Shown here: positions 1 through 11,412 of the stretch, in pieces
Layout of the letters: each line of letters begins with the position of its first letter
Numbering within the stretch: the stretch's first letter is position 1
Origin: Bretschneidera sinensis
Taxonomy: Eukaryota > Streptophyta > Magnoliopsida > Brassicales > Akaniaceae
Direction of reading: 5' to 3'
DNA length: 64,000 bases
Assembly: GCA_023935145.1 (NCBI GenBank)
Contig: CM043705.1
Span: 16,188,501-16,252,500, forward strand
Translations under genes and position numbers: made by a program
Notes under the pieces: model-generated
Database searches by the model: none
Seen by the model: the letters and a program-made list of their open reading frames with translations, nothing else
What the model was told of the DNA's origin: nothing

Positions 1-131
1 CTCAATTGTAAAGGTATCAATCAAATAAATCATAAATTTCTCTTCTTCTTTTTAGTTACATCTTGTAACTTTCTTGGAGTTTAGGCTTGTCTCGAATTAG
101 ATCAATCAAAACTAAGTTAGGGAAGGCATCA
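1..131 (+). repeat. 5' LTR of gypsy A, 3' end only
   Basis: This is the end of the LTR, nearly identical to 11282-11412, including the closing segment ggaaggcatca. It is followed directly by the putative primer-binding site. The start is beyond the window. Confidence 0.85.
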
Positions 132-146
132 TTGGTGCTTTCATTG
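132..146 (+). other. Putative primer-binding site of gypsy A
   Basis: The sequence ttggtgctttcattg begins immediately after the LTR end. The same ttggtgctttcat follows the 5' LTR of element G at 41685, so the two belong to related families that probably use the same primer tRNA. It is not the initiator-Met type seen in the other elements here. I cannot name the tRNA with confidence. Confidence 0.6.
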
Positions 147-221
147 ACATCATTTTCTTCACCTTCATAATTCCCTTAAACACTTACCACATTCCAAAAA
201 TTCACCACCTACTCACTCACA

Positions 222-1161
222 ATGGCTGAAGGAACAAGATTGAAGAATAATGAGTTCTCATAGGAGAGAATGGCTCAATTTAAGAAGCAATTAAAGGAAG
301 ATATAATAACTTATGTCAATCAATAATTCCAACAAAAACTATCCAAGATGCAGTTTGATATTGAAGAGTTGAACACCTCTTACAACAAATCTGAGCCTCA
401 TACAACACCATCTTAAGATGATTAAGAAGAAGAATACTGTGCACACTAAAATTCCACACCATTCAAGCAACTTAAACTGGACTTTCCAAGATTCAATTCT
501 AGAGATCCCTCAGATTGGTTATTCAAGGTGGAACAATATTTTTTGTATCATCAACTGTGATGAGAAGTATAGCACTGGATACAAGTGCTAGAAATAAGGC
601 ACAACTTCAATTGACTACTTGGGACATAAAATCTCAGTTCAAGGGGTGGCACTTGACCCATAAAAGATCAAATCCATGTTAGAGTGGCCTACTCCAACTA
701 CTATGAAGCAGCTCAGAGGTTTCTTAGGCTTTACTGGCTATTACAGAAAATTTGTAAAGGGCTATGCTTCATTGGCTGCACCATTAATTGACTTTCTTAA
801 GAAGAGTAGTTTTCGATGGAATGATAGCAAAGTTGAGGCATTCTAGAACTTGAAGGCTGCAATGACAACAACTCCAATGCTAGAATTGGCAGATTTCACT
901 AAGCTATTTGTGCTTGAAACTGATGCCTTTGGGTATGGCACAGGAGCTGTCTTTATGCAAAAAAGCCATCCCATTGCATATTGCAGTAAGAAATTGTCCC
1001 CTTAATTACAATTAGCTTCAACATACATTAGAGAACTACTTGTAATCACAATTGTTGTCCAACATTGGATACAATACCTATTGTGATATGAATTTTTATC
1101 CATATTGATCAAAGAAGTTTGAGGGCACTATTAGATCAAACAATTCAGACTCTAGAGTGGC
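222..1161 (+). pseudogene. Gypsy A gag start and RT/RNase H remnant
   Basis: A start codon at 222 opens a gag-like reading (MAEGTRLKNNEFS) that soon meets stops. Near 490-545 the phrase DPSDWLFKVEQYF is typical of the Ty3/gypsy capsid region. The sequence then jumps at about 590 to late RT: YLGHKISVQGV, MKQLRGFLGFTGYYRKFV, then RNase H-like text with HPIAYCSKKLSP. Zinc knuckle, protease and the catalytic core of RT are missing, which indicates a large internal deletion rather than point decay alone. The reading stops at 1161 where element B is inserted and resumes near 9374 with a stretch leading into integrase. Degenerate, no function expected. Confidence 0.75.
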
Positions 1162-1496
1162 TGTAATACCCATGTTCTTAAATTAAGGGTAAAGAAGTAA
1201 TTTGATAGATATTACATGAAAATAAAATAATATATACATGAAAGATTTAGTATTGAATAAAATAATACTTTTGAAAAAAATAAATAAAACTGGATGCGTG
1301 GGGGCGTAATTACAAAGAAAAATAAAAAAGAGAAAAAAAGACGAAACGTCCAGGTGAGTTGAAGGAAAAGAAAAAGAAAAAAAAAAGGAATGTGGAACCA
1401 ACACCTGGACCTAGGTGTTGGCTGTCTAACATGTAATTTTGCATGTTAGACAACAAACTAACAAGGTGGCAAAGGTAAGGTGCAGTAAATGGTGAG

Positions 1497-1530
<34 letters not shown>

Positions 1531-3274
1531 TTTTTAGTTTTATTTTATTTATTTCTCACCAAATCCCATTTAGTTTTTTTTCTTTCTTGAATTCAAATTT
1601 CTTTTTTTCTTTCTTCAATTCAATTCAAATTTTATTTCTTTAAAATTTTGAAGGAGTTTACTGGAGAATCTTATAGAGAGTCATAAGAAGCTCTAAGAAA
1701 AACAAAACGTAATAACGAGAATTTTATTTTTGAAATTTAGCATACAGAAAATTTCTCAGAATTCAAAGTGGGAATTTTCAAATGGTGTGAATTATGGAGG
1801 AATTGAAGAATAAATTTGATATTTTAATATAAATATTATGTTAGGTGTTGACAATCAACAATTGGGCCAAATTGTTGAGAAGAGCAGAAAGGGCAAGGAA
1901 GTGATCCACGGGTAGCTCTAAGTGCTATGTGGTGAGTTAGATTTACTTTAAGTAATCAAGATAAATATGAAATATATAGTGATAATATTTGAATAAATTA
2001 TTAACATATGATTGATGATAGATGAAAAATGGTTTATGGGTATGATAGGAATAATTGATATGTAGAAAATTATTATATGAGAAATAATATTATTGGAATA
2101 ATGAGTCGATTTAATAACGAAGGTGATAAATGAAATTCTTAACGAGATATGGTTGATAAATTGATATGTAAAATAAGGAGGAGAAATTAGAGAAATTGAT
2201 CAAATAATAATTTGAGAAGAAGCAAGATAGCTAATTTGAATGTCTAAATACATGCTTGTTTTTATATTATTGTTCATATGCATATTTCCTATCATTATTC
2301 ATATGCATATACATGAAATAAATAAAAATCAAGACAGTTGGTATATGCTGGTGAGAAATGAAAACTCTGACAGCCGGTATATGCTGGTGAAAAATGAAAA
2401 CCGTGACAACCAGTATATGCTTGTGAGAAATGAAAACCGTGATAACCGATATATGCTGGTGATAAAAGAACCGGGAAAGCAGCCGATCGAAGATAAAAAC
2501 ATCTTGACATGTGGGAAGGCGTTCCCAATTAATAATTTATGCATTACATCTGTTTTAAATATTGATTTTATTACTGAGATGCTAAAGTGTTATTCTTGAT
2601 TGTAAAATTATTGATAAATGAATGAGTCTCACAGAGAGACATATATAGGGGGAAGAAATATGAAAGTATGACATGATAAGAACTATCTGAGTTATAGACT
2701 ATATGTTGTGAACCTCATAACGAGGTAATTATGAGATATAATTGAGGGTCTCAAGGTGGATAATTATATGAGAAAAAAAGATTGATAAAGAATGAGGATT
2801 ACGATATGAGTACTGATAATAAAATGCTATTATCAAATTATATGGGATATAGATGAATGAATATTAGAAGACTATTTATAAAAATTGAATACTTCTAGTA
2901 AATTTAATTCATTGAGTTTGTGAAGCTCACTCCTTATTGTTAAATAATTTCAGGTAGCAGACATGACAGATAGTTTGGTGAGCTGAGATTCAGACGAAGT
3001 CATTATCTGTAAACGATGTGGTCCACATCCTCAGACTAATAGAAAAAAATATATTTGTAAATATTCATGCATATTACATTGTATATAATGTTTAAGTCCA
3101 GATCTGAATGATTTATCTCCCCTGGTGAAGGTTGAGGATTAATGTAATAATTGCAGTTGGTATTATTTTTATTATTGCATATATGTGTCGTGCTGGGATT
3201 TTCAAAATGTGACAACACTGTCTTAGGGGTGGCCAACCCGAGATGGTCGTGGCCAACCCGAGATGGTCGTTACA
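1162..3274 (+). repeat. 5' LTR of gypsy B
   Basis: Full-length 2113 bp LTR with TG...CA ends. It contains an (AT)n tract at 1499-1529, a run of four 36 bp repeats near 2333-2470, and a tandem ~20 bp duplication just before the end (tggccaacccgagatggtcg at about 3232-3270). From the AT tract onward it matches 7481-9368. Confidence 0.85.
2240..2599 (+). repeat. 36 bp tandem repeats with an open 119-codon frame inside the LTR
   Basis: Four 36 bp units, each holding a short inverted repeat of the form cagc...tatatgctg, lie at about 2333-2470. Because 36 is divisible by three, the frame stays open and reads as a 12-residue repeat (for example DSRYMLVKNENR). It is preceded by a hydrophobic stretch MLVFILLFICIFPIII that looks like a signal or membrane segment. 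The equivalent frame in the 3' LTR is open for only 81 codons and has seven units. I have no evidence of expression. An in-frame chance product of a minisatellite is the simplest reading. Confidence 0.45.
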
Positions 3275-3278
3275 ATTT

Positions 3279-3291
3279 TGGTATTAGAGCA
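3279..3291 (+). other. Primer-binding site of gypsy B (initiator-Met type)
   Basis: tggtattagagca lies a few bases after the LTR end. It matches the usual plant initiator-Met site TGGTATCAGAGC except for one C-to-T change. Confidence 0.75.
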
Positions 3292-3337
3292 TTAGGTTTT
3301 ATGATTCTATAGATTGCATAAAAATTTAAATAAGTGG

Positions 3338-4600
3338 ATGACACGTGGACATGCTAGAGTTAGAGGTAGAGTTCTGACCAGAGAGGGCGTGGTAGGCCCC
3401 TAATCGTTTTTAGACAAATTAAGGTTGAGATAGAAGTTGAGTTTAAGTCTTTGGTTCCTAAAATGGAATGTGTTGACAATATAATTGATGCTAGTAAGGG
3501 TGTGAGTGAATCTGGAGTTGAAAGATATGAGCTGAGAGAAGTTCTTGTTCATGCTTTTGAGAAAATGAATGTAACAGATGATAGAGTTGATAGTCTATAG
3601 CATAGACTTGATGAACAGGTTAGAAGAGTGCGTGAGGCTGTTATAAATCCAGTAATGATAGACATTCAAAAGGGAAAAGGTGAGGTTATACATGAGATGC
3701 AGGGAGATTGTTAGATATATTAAGTTGAATGCTTTATTGCTTAAAGGATCTATGAATCCTTTTGAGCCTGAGCTATGGGTGAAATATGTAGAGAGATTAT
3801 TTGGTATTTTACTAGTGACAGACAGGCAGAGGGTTTCCTTTACTTCGTTTGAGTTAGAAGGAGAAACTTTAGAATGATGGGAGGATACTTTTCCCAGGGT
3901 AAGTGCATATGTTGATAGACCCTTAACTTGGAATAGTTTTAAGGAGGTTTTCCTTGATAAATACTTTTCTTATACCTTTAAAGCCCAACAAGAGAGAGAT
4001 TTTATTTGTTTGAGACAAATGTATTAACCATAACTCAGTATGATAGGAGATTTATGGCTTTGTCGAGGTTTGTACTAGAAATGGTAGACCTAGAGGAACA
4101 GGAGTGTAAGAGATTCATAGATGAATTACATTTTGAGATTAAATTGAAACTATCTTACATGAGGCATATGAATTATGCTAGGTTGGTGGATATTGCACTA
4201 CAGATTGAGAATGATGTGATGGAGTTTAGAGGTAGGAGGGATTGGCTGAAGAGGTCTGGATTTGAGGGACTCAGAGATGGTAATTGTATGAGTGTGCAGG
4301 GTGGGAGACCACCCCAAAGAGGGCATTCCTTGTCAAAGGAAATTGTAATACAGAGCGAGAGGCAAACAAGATTTGTTTCTTTTGTAGCTTAGAGTAATAT
4401 CGATGGGACCCTTAGATTTGGGAGACAGGTTATGAGAATTGGGAGTCATGGCAAAGAAAGTAAGTATGCCACAAAGGGGAAGTGATAATCTGATGTATGA
4501 TAGAGAGACAGAAGTTTGTTATAGATGTATTTAGATAAGATATTTATCTAAAAATTGTCCTAATTTGAAGTGCTTTGTATGTAGAAAAGGTGGACATATC
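3338..4600 (+). pseudogene. Gypsy B gag with CCHC knuckle remnant
   Basis: A start near 3338 opens a basic, Arg/Gly-rich N-terminus (MTRGHARVRGRV) that is quickly interrupted. The capsid core is recognisable at 3700-4250: KGSMNPFEPELWVKYVERLF, then FELEGETLEW, and after a frameshift the conserved block around ITQYDRRFMALSRF. At about 4515-4595 a zinc-knuckle-like segment reads CYRCI...KCFVCRKGGHI, partly degraded. Several stops and frameshifts prevent a full-length product. This is the structural protein region of the element. Confidence 0.75.
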
Positions 4601-4904
4601 AACGTTGGTTGATCTTGGTGCAACCCATTCTTTTGCATCTAGTATTCATATGAAGTCTATTGATGTATATATTAGTCCTTTGATGTATAATATTATTGTT
4701 GAAGTTCCCACTAGAGATAAAGTGATAACCATAAATGTTTACAAGGGTTGTGTGATTCGTATCAGTGATAGAGAATTTGAAGTTGGTTTATTACCTTTGA
4801 ATATGATAGAGTTTCATTTGATTTTGGGAATGAATTGGTTGTCGACGTATTATGCATGGGTTGATTGTTCTAGAAAGAATATAGTGTTCAAGATATGGAC
4901 ATGA
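4575..4904 (+). pseudogene. Gypsy B retropepsin-like protease fragment
   Basis: A 109-codon open stretch contains TLVDLGATHSFAS. This corresponds to the Ty3/gypsy aspartic protease motif D-S-G-A-T-H-S-F with the catalytic-loop Ser replaced by Leu. A conserved downstream block reads HLILGMNWLSTYYAWVDC. The substitution next to the catalytic Asp suggests loss of activity. It follows gag and precedes RT as expected. Confidence 0.8.
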
Positions 4905-5039
4905 ATAGTTTAAGTATCAGGGAGAACATAAGATACTCTCGAACTATCTTATTTTTCTCTGACTACTAGTAGATGGTTGAAGAAGGGTTGTGAGGAGTAT
5001 TTGACATACATAATGAATTCTAAAAAGGAAAATAGGAAG

Positions 5040-7477
5040 TTAGAATAAATCTTAGTGGTGAAAGATTATTCTAATGTATTTCTTGATGAGTTGTCTAGTT
5101 TGTTTCCTGGTAAGGAGATTAAATTCTCTATTGATGTGATACCAGGTTCATCACATATATCTATAGCACCCTACAAAGTGACACCTACTGAGGTAAGAGA
5201 GTTGAAAGTTTAAGAGTTGTTAGATAAACAATTTATTCGATTTAATGTGTCACCTTGGGGAACCCTATGTTGTTTTTGAAAAAGAAAAATGGAATGATTA
5301 GATTGTGTATAGACTACAGATAGTTGAATAAGATAACCATTAAGAACAAATACCCTTTACACAGGATAGATGATTTATTTGAGAAGTTGAAGGAAGCAAG
5401 GGTATTTCTAAGATAGACCTGAGATCAGATTATCACCAGTTAAGGATAGAGGAGAGAGACGTGCCTAAGACTGCTCTTTAGACACGTTTTGATCATAAGT
5501 TTCTTGTGATACCATTTGGGTTGACTTATGTTACTGCCATATTCATGGACTTAATGAATAGAGTGTTTAAACTATATCTTAACATGTTTATAGTTGTATA
5601 TGACATTCTAATATATTTTAAGAAGGAAGAACAACATGTGAAGAATTTAAAAATAGTGTTGGAGATTCTGAGGAAAGAGAGATTATATACGAAATTTTTT
5701 AATGTGATTTTTGGCTTAATAAAGTTACTTTCTTGAGATATATAGTGTCTGAAAATGGTATAACAGTTGATCCACAAAATATAGAGACAATGTTGAGTTG
5801 GGAGAGACCAACTAATGTGACTGAGATTTTAATCTTTTTGGGGTTAGCTGGTTATTATAGAAGATTCATTCAGAAATTTTCTATTATTGCAGTACTGTTG
5901 AATAGACTGACTAGGAAAGATGTGAGATTTGTATGGTTTAGGAGTGTGAGAAAAGTTTCCAATTACTAAATGAAAAATTGACTACAACTCTAGTATTGGT
6001 GCTTTCTTCTGGTAATGGAAGATTTATGGTGTATAGTGATGCATCCTATCAATGGTTGGGATGTGTGTTGATACAACTTGGGAAGGTAATGACATATACT
6101 TTTAGAAAATTGAGGAATCATAAGAGAAATTACCCTGCCCATGACTTAGAGTTAGTTGCCATAGTGCTTGCTTGAAAATTTGAAGATATAATTTGTATGG
6201 AGCCACTTGTGAGATATTTATTGATCACAAGAGTTTGGCATACTTACCTACCTAGAGAAGGTTGAATTTGAGACAGATGCGGTGGATGGAGTTGATTAGT
6301 AACTATGATTGTATAAATTCACTATTATTGAGGAAAGGTGAATGTGGTAATAGATGTATGGAGTAGAAAATCTACAAGAAGATTAACTGCTATTGAGAGT
6401 CATGATGTGAAATTGATGATAGATTTAAGAGAGCTAAGAATGAAGTTGAATATCAGTGATAGAAGATTATTGTTAGCAAATATGGTTGTACAGTCATCCA
6501 TAGTAAAATGCTTGTTAAAAATGCAAGGTAGAGATGGGGAGATATAAAAGATTAAGTAGGAAATGCTTAGTAGAAAGCAATATGAGTTCAAAATTTGAAA
6601 TGATGGTATTTTGGTATTAGAACATAAGATATGTGTTCCCAATGATGCTGAGTTAAGAAAGGAGATATTGAAAGAGGCACGTGATGATGTGTATTCGATG
6701 CACCCGAGTAACAATAAGATGTACAGAGGATTGAGACAGAATTTCTGGTGGTCAGAATTGAAGAAGGATGTAGCTTAATATATTTCTAAATGTTTGGTTT
6801 GTCAGAGAGTGAAGTCAGAGAATGAACATCCAGGAGGCTTACTACAGTCTCTTCCCGTGCTCGAATGACCATAGAAAAATATGAGCATGGATTTTATTTT
6901 TGGATTTTTCTATACCCAGAGAGGTCACGATACACTGTAAGTGATAGTAGATAGACTATCTAAGTCATCTCAATTTCTTCCAATTAAAACAAATTGGAGT
7001 CCTAAAAAGTTGGTTGAACTGTATGTAGCTAAGATTGTGAGGTTGTATAGAGTACTATTGAGCATAGTGTAAAATAGAGATGCTAGAGTTACATCTTGGT
7101 TTTGGAGAGGCTTTCAAAAAATCACAGGTATGCAGTTAAAATTTAGTACAACTCTTCATCCTCAAATAGATTAGTAGACAGAAAGGATTATTAAAGTACT
7201 AAAAGATATGTTGAAGGCAAATGCGGTGAGTTCTCAGTAAGTTGGGATGCTTACTTGTCATTGATTGAATTTGCTTATAATAATCAACATCAATCTAGTA
7301 TTGGAATGGCACCATTTGAGACATTTTATAGTAGAATGTGTAGAACTCCTATATGCTGGGAAGAAGTGGGAGAGAGAAATATATTTGGTCCATAAATTAT
7401 TGAGTTAACAATTGAGAGGATCAAATTGGTTAGAGAAAACCTTAAAGTAGCACAGAGTAGACCGAATAGCTATGCTG

Positions 7478-7478
<1 letters not shown>
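5040..7478 (+). pseudogene. Gypsy B reverse transcriptase, RNase H and integrase remnants
   Basis: Broken frames run in the order RT, RNase H, integrase. RT is marked by [20 protein letters not shown] (about 5298-5357) and by VVYDILIYF at about 5590, where the usual I-D-D catalytic motif has lost residues. A tether block reads FLGLAGYYRRFI. RNase H is marked by [14 protein letters not shown] and by [11 protein letters not shown]. Integrase begins near 6700 with a zinc-binding-like region, then MDFIFGF, VDRLSKSSQFLP and HPQID*QTERI. The reading reaches a late integrase block ending SYADN, where it is cut at the AT microsatellite. Clearly non-functional. Confidence 0.8.
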
Positions 7479-7480
<2 letters not shown>

Positions 7481-7527
<47 letters not shown>

Positions 7528-9368
7528 CTTTTTAATTTTATTTTATTTATTTCTCACCAAATCTCGTTTGGTTTTTTTCTTTCTTCAATTCAAATTTCTT
7601 TATTTCTTTAAACACTTGAGGATTGAAAGGAAGGTTGAAAGATTAAAATTTTGAAGGAGTTTACGGAATAATCTTATAGAGAGTTACTGAAAGCTCTAAG
7701 AAAAGCAAAAGGTAATAACGTGAATTTTGTTTTTGAAATTTAGCATACATAAAATTTCCCGGAATTCAAAGTGAGAATTTTCAAAGGGTGTGAATTATGG
7801 AGGAATTGAAGAATAAATTTGAAATTTTAATATAAATATTATGTCAAGTGTTAACGATCAGCAATTGGGGAAAATTGTTGAGAATAGCAAAAAATGCAAG
7901 GAAGTGATCCACGGGTAGTTCTAAGTGCTACGTGGTGAGTTAGATTTACTTGAAGTAATCAAGATAAATATGAAATATATAGTGATAATATTTGAATGAA
8001 TTATTAACCTATGATTGATGATAGATGAAAGATGGTTAATAGGTATGATATGAATAATTGATATGTAGAAAATTATTATATTAGAAATAATATTGTTGGA
8101 ATAATGAGTCGATTTAATAATGAAGGTGATAAATGAAATTCTTGACGAGCTATGGTTGATAAATTGATATGATATATAAGGAGAAGAAATTAGTGAAATT
8201 GATCAAATAATAATTTGAGAAGAAGCAGGATAGCTAATTTGAATGTCTAAATACATGCTTGTTTTTATATTATTGTTCATATGCATATTTCATATCATTA
8301 TTCATATGCATATACATAAAATAAATGAAAATTGTGACAACCAGTATATGCTAGTGAGAAATAAAAACCATGACAGTTGGTATATGCTGGTGAGAAATGA
8401 AAACCGTGACAGTCAGTATATGCTGGTGAGAAATGAAAACTGTGACAGCTGGTATATGTTGGAAATAAATGAAAACCGTGACAGCTAGTATATGCTGGTG
8501 AGAAATGAAAACTATGTCAGTCGGTATACGCTGGTGAGAAATGAAAACCGCGATAGTTTGTATATGCTGATGATAAAAGAACCGGGAAGGTAGCCGATCT
8601 AAGATAAAAACATGTCGACATGTGGAAAGACGTTCCCAATTAATAATTCATGCATTGCATCTGTTTTAAACATTGATTTTTATTACTGAGATGCTAAAGT
8701 GTTATTCTTGATTGTAAAATTATTGATAAATGAATGAATCTTATAGAGAGACAGATATAGGGGGAAGAAATATGAAAGTATGACATGATAAGAACTATAT
8801 GAGTTATAGACTATATGCTGTGAATCTCATAACGAGGTAATTATGAGATATAATTGATGGTCTTAGGGTGGATAAATATATTAGAAAAAGAGATTGATAA
8901 GAAATGAAGATTACGATATGAGTAGTGATAATAGAATACCATTATCAAATTATATGGGATATAGATGAATGAATATTGGAAGACTATTTATACAAATTGA
9001 ATACTTCTAGTAAATTTAATTCATTAAGCTTGTGAAACTTACTCCTTATTGTTAAATAATTTCAGGTAGCAGGCAGGACATATAGTTTGGTGAGCTGAGA
9101 TTCAGACAAAGTCATTATCTGTAAGCCACGTGGTCCACATCCTCAGACTAATGGAAAAAAAAATATTTGTAAATATTCATGCATATTACATTGTATATAA
9201 TGTTTAAGTCAAGATTTGAATGATGTATCTCCCCTGTTGAGGGTTGAGGAGTGATGTAAATAATTGTAATTGGTATTATTTTTATTGTTGCATTTATGTG
9301 CCGTGCTGGGATTTTCAAAATGTGACAACACTGTCTCGGGGGTGACCAACCCGAGATGGGTTGTTACA
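7481..9368 (+). repeat. 3' LTR of gypsy B, 5'-truncated
   Basis: Matches the 5' LTR from its AT tract to the terminal TTACA. The first ~340 bp of LTR are missing, and the copy is joined directly to integrase sequence through an (AT)n tract at 7481-7524. Seven 36 bp units at about 8331-8580 compare with four in the 5' LTR. Confidence 0.85.
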
Positions 9369-9373
9369 GTAGC

Positions 9374-10966
9374 AAATGTTCCTAAGAAAGCTTCTAGGCT
9401 TCAGATTTCAAATACTATACAAGCTTGGCAATGACAATGTGGTTGCTGATAGATTATCAAGGATGTATCCAGACAACAAGGAACAAGTATCTTGCCTTGC
9501 ACTATCCTTACCTTCTTTTGAATACTTGGACACTTTAAAGTCATAAAATTCTCAGTTTTTAGAGTTAATGGAATTAAACACTGCCGAATCAAATAGCTCT
9601 ACTCAATATCCTGAATAGGTAGTTAGAAATGGATTGATCTAGTGGAAAGGTAAACTGTATGTAAGTACTCAATCATCTTTGAAGAACAAGCTGCTAGATG
9701 AGTTTTATTCTTCTCCTATGGGAGGACATGCTGGTATCCAGATAACATATGCCAAGCTAGCTTCAAGCTTCTACTAGAAATACATGAGGAAAAAAAAGGT
9801 CAAGTTTATCTAGCAATACTTGATTTTCCACCAAATTAAGCCTATGAATCATGTTTCTTATGGCTTTTTAAAACCATTGCCCATCCCTAAGAAAATATGG
9901 GAAGACATCTCAATGGATTTCATCATACATCTCCCTCTTGCCCAAGGCTTCATAGTAATTTTGGTAGTAGTGGATAAGCTATCAAAATTTGATCATTTTA
10001 GGTGTCTCCCAAATCTTTACACAGCTGTAAAGGTGGCAAACCTTTTTGCCAACATTATCTACAAACTTCATGGCTTTCCTAAGACAAATATCTCAGAAAA
10101 AGACTCAATCTTTATGAGTTCTTTCTATATAGAATTGTTTAGACTACAAGATACTAAACTCAACATGAGTACTACCCATCATCTTCAAATTGAGGTTGTC
10201 AACAGATCATTGGAGCAATAATTGAGGTGCTTTGTATGTGGTTATCATGGAAGATGGCCTAAGTTTTTATGCTGGACAAAATTTCACTACAACACTGCAC
10301 TACATTCTTCTCTTGGCATGTCTCCATTTGAAGCGGTTTTTGGTAGGAAACCCTCTAGTATTGTAGCTTACTCTAGAGAAGAAAGTAATATGGCAAGCAT
10401 TGATCCAACTTAGGAGACAGAACTGAAATCTGAGACAAGATAAGCTACACCTCCAGAAGGCTCAAGCACAGATGAAGGTTGTAGTTGATAAACAAAGAAA
10501 GGATCATTCATTCTAGGTTGGTAATTTGGTGCTAGTCAAGCTCCAACCCTATAGACAAACAACAGTAACATAGAAAAACTCCAATAAGTTGGGGAGAAGT
10601 TTTTTGGTCCATTTCCAATCATTAAACATATTGGAAATGTTGCATACATGCTTCAATTACCAGAAAATGCTCGAATACATCTAGTTTTTCATGTCTCTCT
10701 ACTAAAACAATACAAATGACCTGAGGAAGGCTTAGCTCCATATCCTTTACCTTTTGTTCTAGAAGATGGTCATCCAATTTACAAACCAGTGGCCATAATA
10801 GAGGAGAAGCACATCTGAAAGAAGGATAAATGGATTCTATAGTGGTTAATTCAATGGGAAGGATTACCAAAAGAAAAAGCTACTAGGAAGATGCCTCACA
10901 CACAATTCAAGCATAGTTTTCCACAATTCACCTTAAAGGCAATGTGTCTCTCAATGAGGGAAGTAT
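9374..10966 (+). pseudogene. Gypsy A RNase H end, integrase and chromodomain-like tail
   Basis: This continues element A after insertion B. A stretch near 9430-9465 reads DNVVADRLSRM-like text at the end of RNase H. GGHAGIQITYAKL is the integrase zinc-binding region. The core follows with EDISMDFIIHLP, VVVDKLSKFDHF and a degraded second Asp block at about 10096. The catalytic-Glu region (10170-10215) has lost several residues of the usual HPQTDGQTE stretch. The C-terminus carries FHVSLLKQYK at about 10690 and IQWEGLPKEKAT at about 10850, the latter resembling the chromodomain-like tail of chromoviruses. The final residues run into the LTR. Multiple stops, non-functional. Confidence 0.75.
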
Positions 10967-11412
10967 TGATACAACTACTAATACACCTACTGGAAAAGCC
11001 AATAAGTAGCAACAAAAAGACTTAAGAGAGGAGAGGAAGGCATTAGCAGGTCAGAAAGAAGAAAAAGAAAGAGGGTGCAGCAGCTGTCCAAGATCTTAGA
11101 AGATCTTTAAGGCTCCAAAGAAATGAGTCAACACCATCCAGATAGTACAAGTGAAAGACTCAAAGGGCAAGCAAGATTAGATAGTTAGTTACATATACGT
11201 CAAAGGGCTATTAGAGATGAACAGAATTGTAACTAACTTATAAATAACTCGAGCTTACAAAACTAGTGTAAATAGAGTTGTATCTTAATTGTAAAGGTAT
11301 CAATCAAATAAATCGAAAATTTCTCCTTCTCTCTAGTTACATCTTGTAACTTTCTTGGAGTTTAGACTTGTCTCAAATCAAGTCAATCAAAATTGAGTTA
11401 GGGAAGGCATCA
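10967..11412 (+). repeat. 3' LTR of gypsy A
   Basis: 446 bp from TGATACAACT, preceded by the purine-rich tract gagggaag, to ...GGCATCA. The last ~130 bp equal the LTR fragment at 1-131. The base run taatg at 11413-11417 would be one half of the target repeat. Confidence 0.8.

Larger units (their letters stand above)
1162..9368 (+). mobile_element. Ty3/gypsy element B nested in A
   Basis: The element starts TGTAATACCC and ends GGTTGTTACA. It is flanked by gtggc (1157-1161) and gtagc (9369-9373), a 5 bp target repeat with one G/A difference. It has a 2113 bp 5' LTR, an initiator-Met type primer-binding site, gag, CCHC knuckle, aspartic protease, RT, RNase H and integrase in gypsy order, and a 3' LTR lacking its first ~340 bp. 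The C-terminal integrase, polypurine tract and 3' LTR start were lost in one deletion at an AT microsatellite. Relatives of this LTR occur at 16695, 22919 and 32046. Long LTRs would fit a Tekay/Del-like chromovirus, but lineage is not established from what is visible. Confidence 0.85.
1..11412 (+). mobile_element. Ty3/gypsy element A (left end outside window, split by element B)
   Basis: The first 131 bases match 11282-11412, which marks them as the inner ends of the two LTRs of one element. Between them are gypsy gag, reverse transcriptase/RNase H, integrase and chromodomain-like remnants in the order expected for Ty3/gypsy. The body is split at 1161/9369 by element B, and the polyprotein resumes on the far side. 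Without B the visible body is only about 3.2 kb: gag runs almost directly into the late RT region, so protease and the RT catalytic core are deleted. Many stops and frameshifts make it non-functional. The left boundary and left target repeat lie outside the window. Confidence 0.85.

Noticed and set aside
1183..1404. 73-codon minus-strand Phe/Leu-rich frame
   Set aside because: Comes from A-rich LTR sequence and has no similarity to a protein family.
2329..2470. CRISPR-like array
   Set aside because: The 36 bp units are contiguous tandem repeats in a plant LTR, with no spacers.
5526..5777. 83-codon minus-strand frame over gypsy B RT
   Set aside because: Antisense shadow of recognisable RT sequence.
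7426..7654. Frames reading as (YI)n
   Set aside because: Translation of the AT microsatellite at the integrase/LTR join.
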